From Saccoglossus kowalevskii (lineage: Eukaryota; Hemichordata; Enteropneusta; Harrimaniidae), in NCBI RefSeq assembly GCF_000003605.2, contig NW_003146285.1, forward strand, positions 100,347 to 164,346: a stretch of DNA of 64,000 bases, in the 5' to 3' direction. The notes under the pieces are model-generated. The model worked only from the letters and a program-made list of their open reading frames with translations. It searched no databases and was not told the DNA's origin. Shown in pieces: positions 47,601-57,831 of this stretch. The translations under genes were made by a program, and so were the position numbers. The stretch's first letter is position 1. Every line of letters starts with the position of its first letter.

Positions 47601-50600
47601 CATATATTTTATGAGCAACAGAATATATTACAAGATTGCACCTGATTGGCTACGCAATCCTCACACGTAACAATCCGACCAATCAGAGAGCATACATTGA
47701 TTAAGTATTTTAACGCCACAAAGTTATGGATACGTTTGTCCTTTATTTTTGTTTTTGTTTACTCATTTGTTTGTTCGAATCAAAAATCCTTTGAAAAATT
47801 ATTCACATGACTTCATGTCTAATGACGTCATGTAAAACAAACCGTAGATCCAAAGCTCGAATCCCAGCGGATGAAAACCAAAACGAGGCCGATCCCAACC
47901 TTGAGTAGGTGGAAATCATTGGTCGCTGCGATCTCGTTGACAGTGAGAATTGCGAAGGCTGCGAAGCTTGTTTTTCCCATACTCCCCCGTCACCGTATCC
48001 ACAGTTCGTCAGACCACAGTTCACTCTACATATACCCATGTATCGTAGTTTGTGTCAGTGACGGGATCCAAACTTTTAAAGAACAAAAAATGCAATTATA
48101 TCAGTGCGTTTTCAATGACATATTATTTTTTATATTTTCAACGTATGTTTCTACCAGGATGCATTGCAATATGCCCAGAAAAAATGCGCAATAGACTCAA
48201 AATCCGAATTTGGTTATAAATCAGTCACTCCCCTATTTATACTACTTGTCACGCGCTGCGTCACCACTGGTGGCGCTTCATTGTAACCACATTTATTTTT
48301 TACGTACATGTACATTTAACGCATTTCGATGTTATTCTTAGTCCGCCTCCCACAAATAAACCGCTTAAGCAAATCGCTTCAGTGACGTCACAAAACGAGA
48401 TAATTTTGGCATGTTTACGATATTGTAAATAATATTTAAAAAAAATAAAAATAACGAATACATTTCCGGTTGAGTTAGAATACAATGCGTTATGACTAAG
48501 AGTTGTGTGCAGGCTACTTTAAACACCAAAAATATAAATACGCAAGGCGAGTACAAATTTCTAAAATCTCCGACTCAGAGTCCGACTTAAAGAACGGAGA
48601 ATGGGGGTCGCCAATGTGTCCATGTACGTGTGCGATTTGATGGGAAAGATGATATGAGAAGTGATTTTTAGGAGAAAAATTGAACAAAAATACAGCTTGG
48701 CGTCGGAATGGGCAATATTGGTTTATGATGAATATGCGACTTAATACTGCGGGTGTGGTCTTGTTTGACAGATTACTGGTTGGTAAATGCCGTAAAGTGT
48801 ATTTTTCATAATAGTGGCCGGTACTGCTGAATTTGTAACCAACATTAACATTAATACCACCAAACATCTCCTACATTGCTTTGACGGCCGCCCAAATCTT
48901 GCTGCTCTCACGCTTGCATCGAGAGACTTGTTTTCGTCCCTTCGAATAGTGTTCCATTTTTTGACGTCATCACATCTACTGTTTCTCTGATAATAGAAAA
49001 CATAGTACTGTGAAATTCCTTATTTTAGCTGGAAGTAATTTTCGCTGAAAAAAATTTGGGGTGTTTTGTAAGGAATTTAATTTCACTGATTTTTGTCAAG
49101 TTGAATGTAAAATATAGGAAAAAACGGTATATTTGCTGGATTTTATTTCCAGTGAATCATTCCTTCAGCAAAAATAGCGAATAATTCAAAGCGAATTAAA
49201 TAAAGTATTCTACTGTGTTTGAAACAGGAGACGCGGTAATGGTGGAGAGTAGAACACTCGCTGAGAGCAAAATCAAGTCGCGTGATTTCTCGCTCCTAGC
49301 GAGATCTCGGCGATCATTCTCGAATAAGGTCATTTGCGGATAATATTTTGTATGGTTTGGTTTGTATGGTTAGCAGGAAATACCGTGTTGAACAAAGTAA
49401 ACTGCCCTGTACTGCGCGCGTGACTCGAGCCGACTCTTGAGTACGGCATCCATCGCCTTGTTAAACATCACGGCGCGTTTTCCCTTCGGCCACTTTGTCA
49501 TGTATTGAGTGTTATTGTTACCTGTTTTACGTTCCATATTATCAACAGTAGAAACAGCGTAGATATGTTGTACTAAAAGAGGAATTGAGAGGGACACTGC
49601 TCATAAACTTGCCTCCCACGTCACAACCTGTGTTACTTCCTGCTAGGAGACGTTTACCAACTACGCACTATGAAATGGAATACTGTAAAATACTTTATTT
49701 TCGCTTGGAATTAAATTTCGCTATTTCCGCTGAAGGAATGAATCGGTGAAAATAAAATCCAGCGAATATACCTTTTCTCCCATATCTTACATTCAACTTT
49801 ACATATTTTACATTAGTAAAAATAAATTCCATACAAAACACCGAAAAAGTCTTTTCAGTGAAAATTAATTCCAGCTAAAATAAAGTATTCTACAGTACTG
49901 TAATATTGAACAACGCTGGTGGATTTGAATCGGCCATCTTCGTGAAATGCAGCATTTATTTCTCCAAACAAATTTATAACTGGCGACTTTTACAGTTTAG
50001 ATGTGATGCATTGTGGGAATAAAATGACAAATTGTTTGCATGTTGGTTGTTTCGAAAACTCTACAAACTTGTTGAATTGGTGATTTTCCGTACCATTGCG
50101 AGATCTCGCGAGATGCATGAAAGACGCGCGTCGAACGTCTGACGCAAAAATCGAACGATTTGATTTTGAACTCGAATTTCCTTATTTCGTAGCTCACACC
50201 GACCGGCCGATCTTCGACAGAGGAATACTGCTTCCGAATACCCTCACTTAATTAAAATTGCCTATCATCAAATGTGGACAGCACATTATTAAGCATGGAA
50301 ATGTTCCCGAAATACTTTCGCATTTGTCGAATCCCACGCGATGTTTGACGCCACTACGACGCTAGGACTTTTGTTTGTCCTGTTTTTATGTTCGATTTCA
50401 CGCATAACGCGTGATTCTCGCAGTGTACGGAAAATGGTCTATTGAACTTTGGGTTTTTTATCCAGTGAGAAATATTTGTAGGGAAGGTTACTTAGATGTG
50501 AAGTGCATATATACACTTCTCCTTTCGAAGGGGAGTTCACCTATGCCAGTGAATACAGCAAAAACAGGGGTTCATCTAGAAGCGTCGTTCTGTTTTCACT

Positions 50601-53600
50601 TCGGGGCAGAAAATTTACATAACCAAACCATTCTTTACATACTGTAAAATGATGGCTACTAATTACTAGCAATCGTTGTAACCATTTATTTTTACTGACA
50701 TTTAATTTCTTTATTTTGATATTTTGAGCATTTTCACCGAAAATAGAGATTAGCGAATAACTAATGCTATTACCTTATTGTGTTTTCAGATGACGACAAC
50801 AAATGACCAATGAATTGGTGTTTCGTATTTTTTTTTTTTTTTTTTATTTTAAACGATACAGGGATAACCAAGTTGACTCGATCATGTTGTTACACACTAC
50901 TTCTATGTGTACCAGTGTTTACGTTGTCGTGTATGGGCAACCGGGGATGTTACCAAACTGGGTTGTCTGAAACCCGCATGACGCGTTGTGGGCTGTCGTC
51001 ACCCGTATAGTAACAACGCGTCACCTGCGATCTGGCCATTCAGGACGGGTGAAGGTGTCAAAACTTACAATCGTGTTTATTAGGCGATTGTCAGGGCGTG
51101 AACGACGCCTTTAAAGAGGGGAGTCGTCGCCTACGCATGCGTCAGATGGCCATAGCGTGTAATTGTTTACAAACAAGCGTCTCTTCCACGAGCCTTTGCG
51201 TTGACGGTGACGGTGACGACTCTCCCGCTTTAAGTGATATTCGTGGATCGAATGTTCTCCGTTATCTAGAGTCATAATACTGAAATGAACGATAAATAAA
51301 AGTCTGTTCATTAATATTAACACTAGGTCAAAGGTAACATTACCATCCAAACAAAGAAATGCGCATGCGTGATGCGTAGTAGTTGCATGTAAATGCTAAT
51401 ACAGTCGAATTATTTTAACTGGAATTAATTTTCACTGAAGGACATTTTGACTGTTTCGTTTAAAGTCCAATTTAACTGATTTTTGACTAGTTGAATGTAA
51501 AATATAGAAACAAAAAGATATTTTCATCAACTTGAATAACATGTGCCGTAACGTTATTTTTTTCACTACCCACAGGACTGGTAACCACCAAACTTTCCCG
51601 CCCAAATTTGTCTGCGCTCTTTTCTAATATTCTTCAATATTTTTTGGGAATTAACCCTAATTTTGAAGCAAACAGACAAAATTGTAGAAAATTTCAGGTT
51701 TTAATCAGACGAATTTAGCTATTTTTGTCTGAAGGAAAGTGCAGACTATAAACAGGACTATTTTGTGAATTTGTAATGAAGTGAGGACTGGTGGTGAAAA
51801 GGTTGACGTTATTTTCATAATGGAGCTTAAAATTCAATATTCTGAAATTTAACGCATTTTCATTCATTTGATATTCATTAATTTCATCAAATTGTCCATT
51901 TTCTAGTGGTTTTAATATCAAGTTCACTGACTTGTGAAATTAAAACTAAGGGATTAATTAGACTATTTTCCGTTCACTGCGAGATCCCGCGTTATGCGTG
52001 AAATCGAAATTGGTCACAGCGTCACGGCGACGTGAACAATTATTTCCTTAATGAAAGAGTTTTAACGCTAAACATTTTTAATATTTGATGATGATAAATT
52101 TTGGTAAATAATATTATCACAATACTATATTCCTCTCTGAAAGATCGGCATTTCGATATTAAACTATAAAATAATTTGAAAGAAGTTAGGAATCAAATTC
52201 GATTTTTGCGGCAAATGTTCGGTCCGCTGCTTTCTCGCAATACGCGAGATCTTGCAAAACGAGATCTAGCAAACACGCATTGGAATACTAGTATTATCTA
52301 TCCCATGCAGAACATCGTTGTAAGATGCACCCAGCGTACAGGTAGTACACTAAATGATATACTCAGTGAACCACGTTTTAGCGAGGTTACGGGTTCACTG
52401 GGTAGCTGCCAAGCGCGCGAGGGCGGAGGGGGGGGGGGGTCAATCGACGTTTTCGTTCAGCTGGAATTATGCTGTTTATCATTGGGGCAGATATTCTACT
52501 GTACCAGCTTCAGTTTTTTGTCAGCCCAGTCGTGGCACTTTTATTGTTAGTATGTTGTAATTCCTCGACGAACGAGTCTGCAGATTCTCCCGCGTTGCCA
52601 CGGAATTTCACATGATCGCTACGGCTGGACCAGACTAGCATTCACGTTACCTGTGGAAGTTTTACGAAATGTCCTTTCATACGCACACGCTGAGGCCGAG
52701 TTGTACAAAGTATAATTTCTAACAAGTTCGTACATTTGTAATATATTTCTGAGGGAGGGCACATATTAAGTTTGCGTGTCTATTCAACTTGGGAAAACTG
52801 AGGCCAACTACATCTTGAGCGACTGCTTACTAAAATCGACCACACCCTTTCTTTCGCAAGCACGCTCAGTTGTATGGAATCCGGGAGACACGTTTTTGCA
52901 ACTCGTCTACAGAGACGCATTTTGAAATAATGGTACGTACTATGAAATCAAAAATCATTTGCGACCTGTTGTGTAAATGACTTGGTTATTTTTTTAACTA
53001 TGTTTGTTCCAAAGTTTCATACAATAACGGGGAACATAACACAAAATAACGATTATAGGTAACCGAAAAAACATGCCCAATGAAATAACAAGATCATTGC
53101 GCATGCTCTGTGAATTAATGGTCCGTATATATGTCTGTTTCATGTATTTAAATTAAATATGTGTACTAAGACGACCAGCATTTTTTACATCAGTATCCAC
53201 CCCAACTCCATGTGTGTGCTAAAGAATAAACTAACCCGAATATTTTAAAATAAATATTCAAAATTATCCGCTGTAATAATTTGAACTCTAAAATTGTTTA
53301 CATAGTTGAATCATATCGAAACAAACATTGCGTTGAATAGACTGGAGGCACACGAGGTTTTTTAAGGGTCGGACCAGTGTTTCTGATGGTGGGTAGGATT
53401 GAACCAGGAATATAACACCTGTAGGAGAAAAAAAATACCCCCCCAAAGAGAGTGGCATGATCTGCATCAGTACAAATCTAGTAAATAATCTGGTAAACCC
53501 TAAAATGAAAAATAATCGGCCTCAGTAAATTCCAATGGCCCACCCTCACTAAGACGTTACCGCAATGATATGCGATGATGACGTGTTGTGATGATACAGA

Positions 53601-54246
53601 CCGGTGATAACGGAACCGATGAAATCGCTTGATTTACGATGTGTACATTCTATTTGCAATAACACGCTACAAATGTTGACGCCCTACAAGTTTGGGCGTT
53701 CTTGCAGCCGTCCCGTATGCACGTGTTTCGATGACCTTGTATACACACGGTACGCCGGGTTAAGGGTTGAATCACAAACAACCACCGTTGTTAAGGGTTG
53801 AATCACGCTGCTTGCCCTCACCGAGATCACAAATGTGACGAAGGTTGTATAAATAGAATATATCTCGGGATCGGGTCGCGTGAAATAGAGGTTGCCCCTT
53901 ACGAGTAATTAAAATTAGAATGTTATGAACGGATTCTTTGAAGAATGAATGAGTGAATGAATGAATGAAAGATTGGTGAACCACCAACCTGAAAGAGGTA
54001 GTACGTCAGCGCTGTCCTCAGCCACGTCCACAGCACAGCGAACAAGAAGACGATGAAAACATCGAACCAGGTGAAGTGGCAATATTTCGAGAACTGTTCG
54101 AAATAATCGAAATCGGTTGGAGTTTTCCAGATGACCGACCACTGCATTGGTATCACGGACGTCAACATCTCGTAGTAACCTGGCATGGGTAGAATCACCG
54201 AGTCCTGGTCGCCCATTTTCGACGCGATCAGGATCTTGTCATCCAT
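41506..54246 (-). CDS. CERS1: CERS1-like ceramide synthase, gene C (complete, 6 exons)
   Basis: Minus-strand exons 54246-53989, 45928-45766, 44449-44269, 43478-43317, 42335-42197 and 41625-41506 total 1023 nt, 340 residues plus stop. Borders are all GT/AG with phases 0, 1, 2, 2, 0 as in genes A and B. Landmarks: MPGYYEMLTSVIP, TDFDYFEQFSKYC, IWYSISWSYTAYLLF (closest of the three to vertebrate CERS1 SWSYSAYLLF), FQDPASIF, HSIYASIYVD, MAHHILT, LVLFCHDLCD and RLYWYPLKVLY. Catalytic HH and HD are kept. The C-terminus ends KKVQ, a canonical KKxx ER-retrieval signal. Start taken at MDDKIL (54246); MGDQD ten codons in is the alternative and aligns with gene B's start. Intron 1 is 8 kb. The upstream flank from 54,575 belongs to a large inverted duplication. 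Confidence 0.93.
41683..41906. mobile_element. Inverted-repeat element with ATGGCCGACGAGAT ends
   Basis: ATGGCCGACGAGATCGCGCT ... CGCGAGATTTCAATGGCCAT, about 220 bp, in intron 5 of gene C some 60 bp upstream of the exon 6 acceptor. Contains a G run at 41,846-41,858. Same family as 10,752-10,968. Confidence 0.55.
42197..42335 (-). CDS. CERS1: Gene C exon 5
   Basis: 139 nt. ILTRLYWYPLKVLYAGGRFF, then a membrane span ending MNLYWFW. Acceptor TTTGTAG, donor GTAAGTTC. A CTAGAGGGCGTTATTTATAG MITE-3-type end lies about 25 bp past the donor. Confidence 0.92.
43121..43285. mobile_element. MITE family 1 in intron 4 of gene C
   Basis: TTAAAGCGGGAGGGTCGTCA ... GACGACTACCCCGCTTTAA, 165 bp, TTAA both sides. 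Its edge is 32 bp from the exon 4 donor, so the insertion came close to the splice site. Confidence 0.8.
43317..43478 (-). CDS. CERS1: Gene C exon 4 (second half of Lag1 motif)
   Basis: 162 nt. YHKIGVLVLFCHDLCDVLLE carries HD, then KIITRTKQRNGKVYNLNEY and ANATFAVFIF. Acceptor AATCAG, donor GTGAGTTA. Confidence 0.93.
43915..44013. mobile_element. MITE family 3, 99-bp copy
   Basis: TTACGCCCTCTAGCAAAG at the left and CTAGAGGGCGTAA at the right, an exact 13-bp inverted repeat. Intron 3 of gene C. Confidence 0.65.
44269..44449 (-). CDS. CERS1: Gene C exon 3 (first half of Lag1 motif)
   Basis: 181 nt. DWSNGMEVPLDIYIIYVYQC, HSIYASIYVDVIRSDF, LVMAHHILTIMLLAFSY. Acceptor TTCATTCAG in the innermost minisatellite unit, donor GTAAGTTTG. 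Confidence 0.93.
44405..44755 (-). repeat. ~73-bp minisatellite spanning the exon 3 acceptor, gene C (5 units)
   Basis: Splice-equivalent positions 44,449, 44,522, 44,595, 44,667 and about 44,741 give spacings of 73, 73, 72 and 74. The first four keep a cAG/ATTGG(T/C)CCAATG-like acceptor with a pyrimidine-rich upstream; the fifth has decayed. The units are more like each other (AAGGGTACTTCCA) than like gene B units, showing within-gene homogenisation. No outer acceptor preserves frame: extensions of 73, 146, 218 and 292 nt. Confidence 0.88.
44803..45087. mobile_element. MITE family 2 (long form)
   Basis: TAAGGGCGGCAGTTGTCGG ... GCGACGACTACCGCCCTTA, 285 bp, in intron 2 of gene C. Internal GATATATGGGTCTCATATAA and ATGCCGCACATGCGCAG match the family. 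Confidence 0.7.
45230..45439. mobile_element. MITE family 3, 210-bp copy
   Basis: TATAAATCGCGCCCTCTAGT(GAC) at the left and (G)TCACTAGGGGGCGCAAATTT(ATA) at the right mirror each other over about 23 bp. The right end is an excellent match to the CTCF core consensus CCASYAGRKGGCRS. Confidence 0.7.
45766..45928 (-). CDS. CERS1: Gene C exon 2
   Basis: 163 nt. PFLDSLKMTDATSAAKTPES, then MYKSIWYSISWSYTAYLLFN and IFQDPASIFA. Acceptor TTCAACAG, donor GTTTGT. Confidence 0.93.
46590..46865 (+). repeat. Local direct duplication, copy 1 (uninterrupted)
   Basis: TTACAGTTTAGATGTGATGC, CATGTTGGTTGTTTCGAAA, GGGTTTTTTATCCAGTGAGA and GGGGAGTTCACCTATGCCAG recur in order at 49,988-50,585. Confidence 0.75.
49003..49221. 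mobile_element. Palindromic MITE, TACTGTA family
   Basis: TACTGTGAAATTCCTTATTT ... AATAAAGTATTCTACTGT with mirrored TTTTCGCTG and CAGC/AGCGA inner arms. Confidence 0.6.
49681..49901. mobile_element. Palindromic MITE, TACTGTA family
   Basis: TACTGTAAAATACTTTATTT ... AATAAAGTATTCTACAGTA, the best-preserved copy of the family (see 33,580-33,793). Confidence 0.7.
49975..50585 (+). repeat. Local direct duplication, copy 2 (interrupted by a MITE)
   Basis: Matches 46,590-46,865 on both sides of an insertion at about 50,083-50,436. Confidence 0.75.
50083..50436. mobile_element. ~350-bp inverted-repeat element with GATTTTCCGTAC ends
   Basis: GATTTTCCGTACCATTGCGA at the left is mirrored by TCTCGCAGTGTACGGAAAAT at the right. 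Inside are palindromic GCGAGATCTCGC and the TTGACGCCACTACGACGC block also found at 7,090-7,305. The empty site is in the duplicate at about 46,717. Further ends at about 12,745 and 51,964. Confidence 0.65.
51111..51233. mobile_element. MITE family 1, internally deleted
   Basis: TTAAAGAGGGGAGTCGTCGC ... GGTGACGACTCTCCCGCTTTAA, 123 bp. The GTGTGTTGTTATCG...GGACTCAATT part is missing. Confidence 0.75.
53944..53970. repeat. (AATG)n beside the exon 1 donor of gene C
   Basis: About six AATG/AGTG units starting 18 bp inside intron 1. Confidence 0.75.
53989..54246 (-). CDS. CERS1: Gene C exon 1 (start codon)
   Basis: 258 nt, 86 codons, phase 0 out. MDDKILIASKMGDQDSV, MPGYYEMLTSVIP, TDFDYFEQFSKYC, and the membrane span IVFLFAVLWTWLRTALTYYL. 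Ends TTTCAG followed by GTTGGT. Either of two in-frame ATGs could start translation. Confidence 0.9.
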
Positions 54247-55022
54247 TTTTTTCAGACTTTGTCCGTGGGTGCTCTAGTAGATATGATGGTAGCAGACTTA
54301 GTTACAGGGTTGGTCCTATTTCGGGTGTAGGGGGGCTTGCTAAGTCATGGAGGGGGGATTCACGATATACCTTATCCTGGGTTCACGAACAATTATGTAA
54401 ATTTCTGGTATGCATGTATGGTACCAATTCAATGTTATTACAACGAAGACGATTCCGTCTGCCTACACCCCATGTCTTTGTACATATTCCTGTCTGACCA
54501 ACCTATTTAGAATTGGTATCGCCCATAACGAGAATTGAAAAGCCGCATCCCACAGCTAAAATTAATTGTTTAACATAGAATGGTTAGAAAACATTGATGT
54601 TTGTGCTTCGCCCTAATCAAATGAGGAACTCGATGAATAACTCGCGCCGCATTGTTGATAGGTGTTTATTTGATGCGTGCAGGTGACGGTTATTTTTGTT
54701 TGACCTTTGGGCCGGGTGTGTACCAGCGGAGCTAATCGTTAACAAATTGCGATGGTAGATTGTCGTATCTGTCATGTGCGCCCTCTGTCGAGCGACTTGA
54801 ATTTCGAACAGAGCACTGAGTCGACGGCGAGTTGTAGAAAACAAATATGAGACAAAACAATTTTTTTCAAATTATCGAGAACAAAAATACATGAATTGCG
54901 TTATGAACCTTCGTTCATTTTACGGAACGAGGTTTACAAAGAAAGGTGGCCGCTGAACCGCCATATTCACCGTGTATTGATTTACTTCGGAAAGCCCAGC
55001 GTATCCACAATGGGATTGGATT

Positions 55023-55171
55023 TTAAAGAACGGTGGTCGTCGCGCCGTGCATTTTTGACATTTATGTTGATAAACACCGATTTTCCCATATTCTAATGCG
55101 CTCTTCCAATGAAATAACGAATACTAGTTTTGACCTGGGCGCGAACTTGCACTAATTACCGCCCGTGACTG
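55023..55171. mobile_element. MITE family 2, degraded
   Basis: TTAAAGAACGGTGGTCGTCG at the left; GCACTAATTACCGCCCGTGA at the right. Absent from the matching part of the left arm. Confidence 0.5.
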
Positions 55172-56477
55172 AAAAAAAAAACAGTGGAAGACGGCCCGGG
55201 GTGACGGAATAAAAGGGGTACATATAAAGGCTCAATTCACTTGCCCCGGGCAAGTGTGAATTGGAGGTGTGGCTATTTTAATGCATGGTGTTAATCACTT
55301 GCATAGCCTATGACGCATCCTGTTTCAGCGGTCCAACATCACGTGACTTTGATTGACAGTAGTAATTATTCAAGATTAGTCGTGCATCCCTTTCCCCGGT
55401 TCATGTTTTTTACTTTTATCCGCCAAAATCTCAGCTCGTACACAATTTATTGTCATAAATATTACACACAGTCACTGCTGTGATATTCATAGTCACATGC
55501 ATCCACTTTGGCACGACATAATCGACCTGTAAGTTCGAGAAAACACGTTTTTACCGGAGCTTGGCTGGAGCTGTTTACTACAGCGTGACAAGCAAGGAAA
55601 TAATCCCTATTGTTTAGGAGCGTATTTATAGTATACCTGGGCCTGTATTGAGAAGGAAAAACAACTTGTCGTCAAATCAGTTCTTCCATTGGCGACTTTA
55701 TTTACTTACTACACACAATGGGTGATTCATAATCGAAGCTTTTGTCTACTACCTTTACAACGACGTCGGCGTTTCGACCAGTGATTACCACCGCATAGAT
55801 AAAAAATAATCACCAGTCACGATCGACATTCTCTTTGTTGTAATTAAGATGTTGGTGTCATTATAAAAAAAAAAACAGTTCACACATTACCTAAGTTGGC
55901 TGTTTCACTGACCCCCATTCTAGACCTTTTTTATCCCCACGACCGGTCATTCAAATTGGGAGGACCAATAAAACCGTACTTGCTCGCGATGGCCAGTGTA
56001 TTTATTATTTAAGCAATGCCAGCGGCCCGTGGAAAGTGATAAAACATTTCCCTCTGCTCTGCCTCGGCCCATCGTACAAAATAACAATGACATAGATATA
56101 CACTAATTATACAGTTATAATAGTTGTGTTCACGCTACACAAAGTACGGGCTAATCTTTGCATATCGGATAGACCACAAATGCGTACGCGCACGGGAGGA
56201 AACAGTGGTTAGCACGGGCTAAGTAAGGAACTCGCATACAAACAAAAATCTTCAATCATTTTAACTATGATTACTAGTACAGTAACAAGGAAGGCATACA
56301 TTCTATAAATTTATGAAGCAATACCAAAGAAAATTCAGAAAATGCAAATTGCAGAATAACAGCGTCTCTATGTGTGATTGTGTTGACTGTCAGAAATGGC
56401 ATATCGAAATGAATAGTTATGAATATAATAATAAATCTTCCAAATGAATTTTGAATAAAATGGTGTTTTGGGCGCCT

Positions 56478-56663
56478 AGCCCAAGCTCAGCGTTCACGCA
56501 CACGTCGTTAGCCCGCGCTAAGGATCTGAACCGCGTCTTAAAAACGGGCCAGATTTAATCCGTATTTAGCATTTCTTAGCCCGTGTTAAGCTATGTTTTC
56601 TTAGCAGGGCTAAGATATTTGACCTCTTAGTCCGTGCTAAGGAGCTGTGCGTGAACGCTAATA
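56478..56663. mobile_element. Palindromic element with AGCGTTCACGCACA ends
   Basis: Inverted partner of 30,719-30,895 with mirrored CAGCGTTCACGCACACG and GAGCTGTGCGTGAACGCT ends. Confidence 0.65.
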
Positions 56664-56733
56664 ATAATAATATAATGAAAACAAAATATATAACTACTTG
56701 TATAATTTCACAACTTTTCTGGCGTTTGAAAGT

Positions 56734-56861
56734 TTAATGAGTAATGGTCGTCGGGCAGTGCGTGTTCCAAATTCAAGTAAGAATGTATTTTACACGCGTT
56801 GTATACGTCGCTATGAGTCCCATATCGACCAGGACGCGGAGTGACGACCATCGCCCTTTAA
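56734..56861. mobile_element. MITE family 2 (short form)
   Basis: TTAATGAGTAATGGTCGTCG ... TGACGACCATCGCCCTTTAA; inverted partner of 30,511-30,641. Confidence 0.72.
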
Positions 56862-57013
56862 CTATGAATACTCATGAATGGTCTGCATATATAATTTGGT
56901 AGTCGGTGGTTGTTATACGCTGCAAGAGTACAACATTGACGCCACGTTCAGAAATAAACTGACACTGGAATCGTTACGTCTGTCGAAATTAACGAATCCT
57001 CATAAATTGCCAG

Positions 57014-57177
57014 TTAAAGCGGAGGGTTGTCACCTGCGCACGCGCGAAAATTGAGTCCCAAGGGACGATGACAACACACGCTAAAAACGCAAAGACTCAT
57101 GGGTAGACGCTTGTTCGTAAACAATGAAACGCTATAGCCATCTGACGCATGCGTAGGTGACGACTCCCCTGCTTTAA
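57014..57177. mobile_element. MITE family 1
   Basis: TTAAAGCGGAGGGTTGTCAC ... GGTGACGACTCCCCTGCTTTAA, 164 bp; inverted partner of 30,262-30,426. Confidence 0.8.
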
Positions 57178-57505
57178 GTCGACGCCTATATACAGCATGA
57201 AGGAATTTGATACGTATACGTCGAAAATACATGTCAATCTTCTCTCTGATTGGTCTGGATTTTTAAGTGTAAGGGTTGGGTAGCCAATCAGGTCAACTTG
57301 GTGCATGCTACATTTGGCCAAAGGCATGGGTGAGATACCCACATGTAAATTGATTTACATAGCAATTATATGTTTATCTGCGAAACACTAAGGCTTAATT
57401 TTCCCGCAGTCTTTGTATCTGATTGTTATTTTCCATACTTGTGAAACAGGGACGGGATAACAACCGTGGTACATCGATGTGTCAAAATGGCAGCATAATG
57501 ACGTA

Positions 57506-57831
57506 TCCTCGGGGGCGGAGCTACGTCACGGACGTTCTACGTTGCTAAGACGCGCACTACTGTACCACGTATTTCTATGGGCTTTGTGCGCGCTGCCGAG
57601 GAACGCCGGTGGAGCGGGTGAAAACTCGAGATAACAACACAAACTCAACTTTGAAGTAATCCTGAACAACCAAATTCATATATGTTACACACGTAGGGTT
57701 AATCTTGTTACACTGTTCAGGGGACTCTCAACAACCATCGCAAAGTACCGTTTTCTGCGGGTTTTGGGTTTTTGTTTTCACCGCGAGGGTTGCCAAGCGG
57801 TAGAAAATGCCCGGATGTCCGCCCCCGAGGA
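57506..57831. mobile_element. 326-bp MITE inserted at TA
   Basis: TCCTCGGGGGCGGA and TCCGCCCCCGAGGA form an exact 14-bp inverted repeat flanked by TA on both sides (57,504-57,505 and 57,832-57,833). The left arm of the inverted duplication has the empty site (GACATATACTTTAATTAATC in reverse, near 29,950), giving direct proof of insertion. The TA target suggests a Tc1/mariner-type transposase in trans. Other copy: 21,563-21,887. Confidence 0.85.

Larger units (their letters stand above)
45929..53988. other. Intron 1 of gene C (8 kb)
   Basis: No further exon seen. Contents: a local direct duplication (46,590-46,865 versus 49,975-50,585) interrupted by a MITE; two palindromic TACTGTA MITEs (49,003 and 49,681); a family 1 MITE (51,111-51,233); repeated ATCACGATCGTGATT words at 46,230-46,330; a G run at 52,428-52,439; and (AATG)n next to the exon 1 donor. 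An intronic promoter or enhancer cannot be recognised from sequence. Confidence 0.55.
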
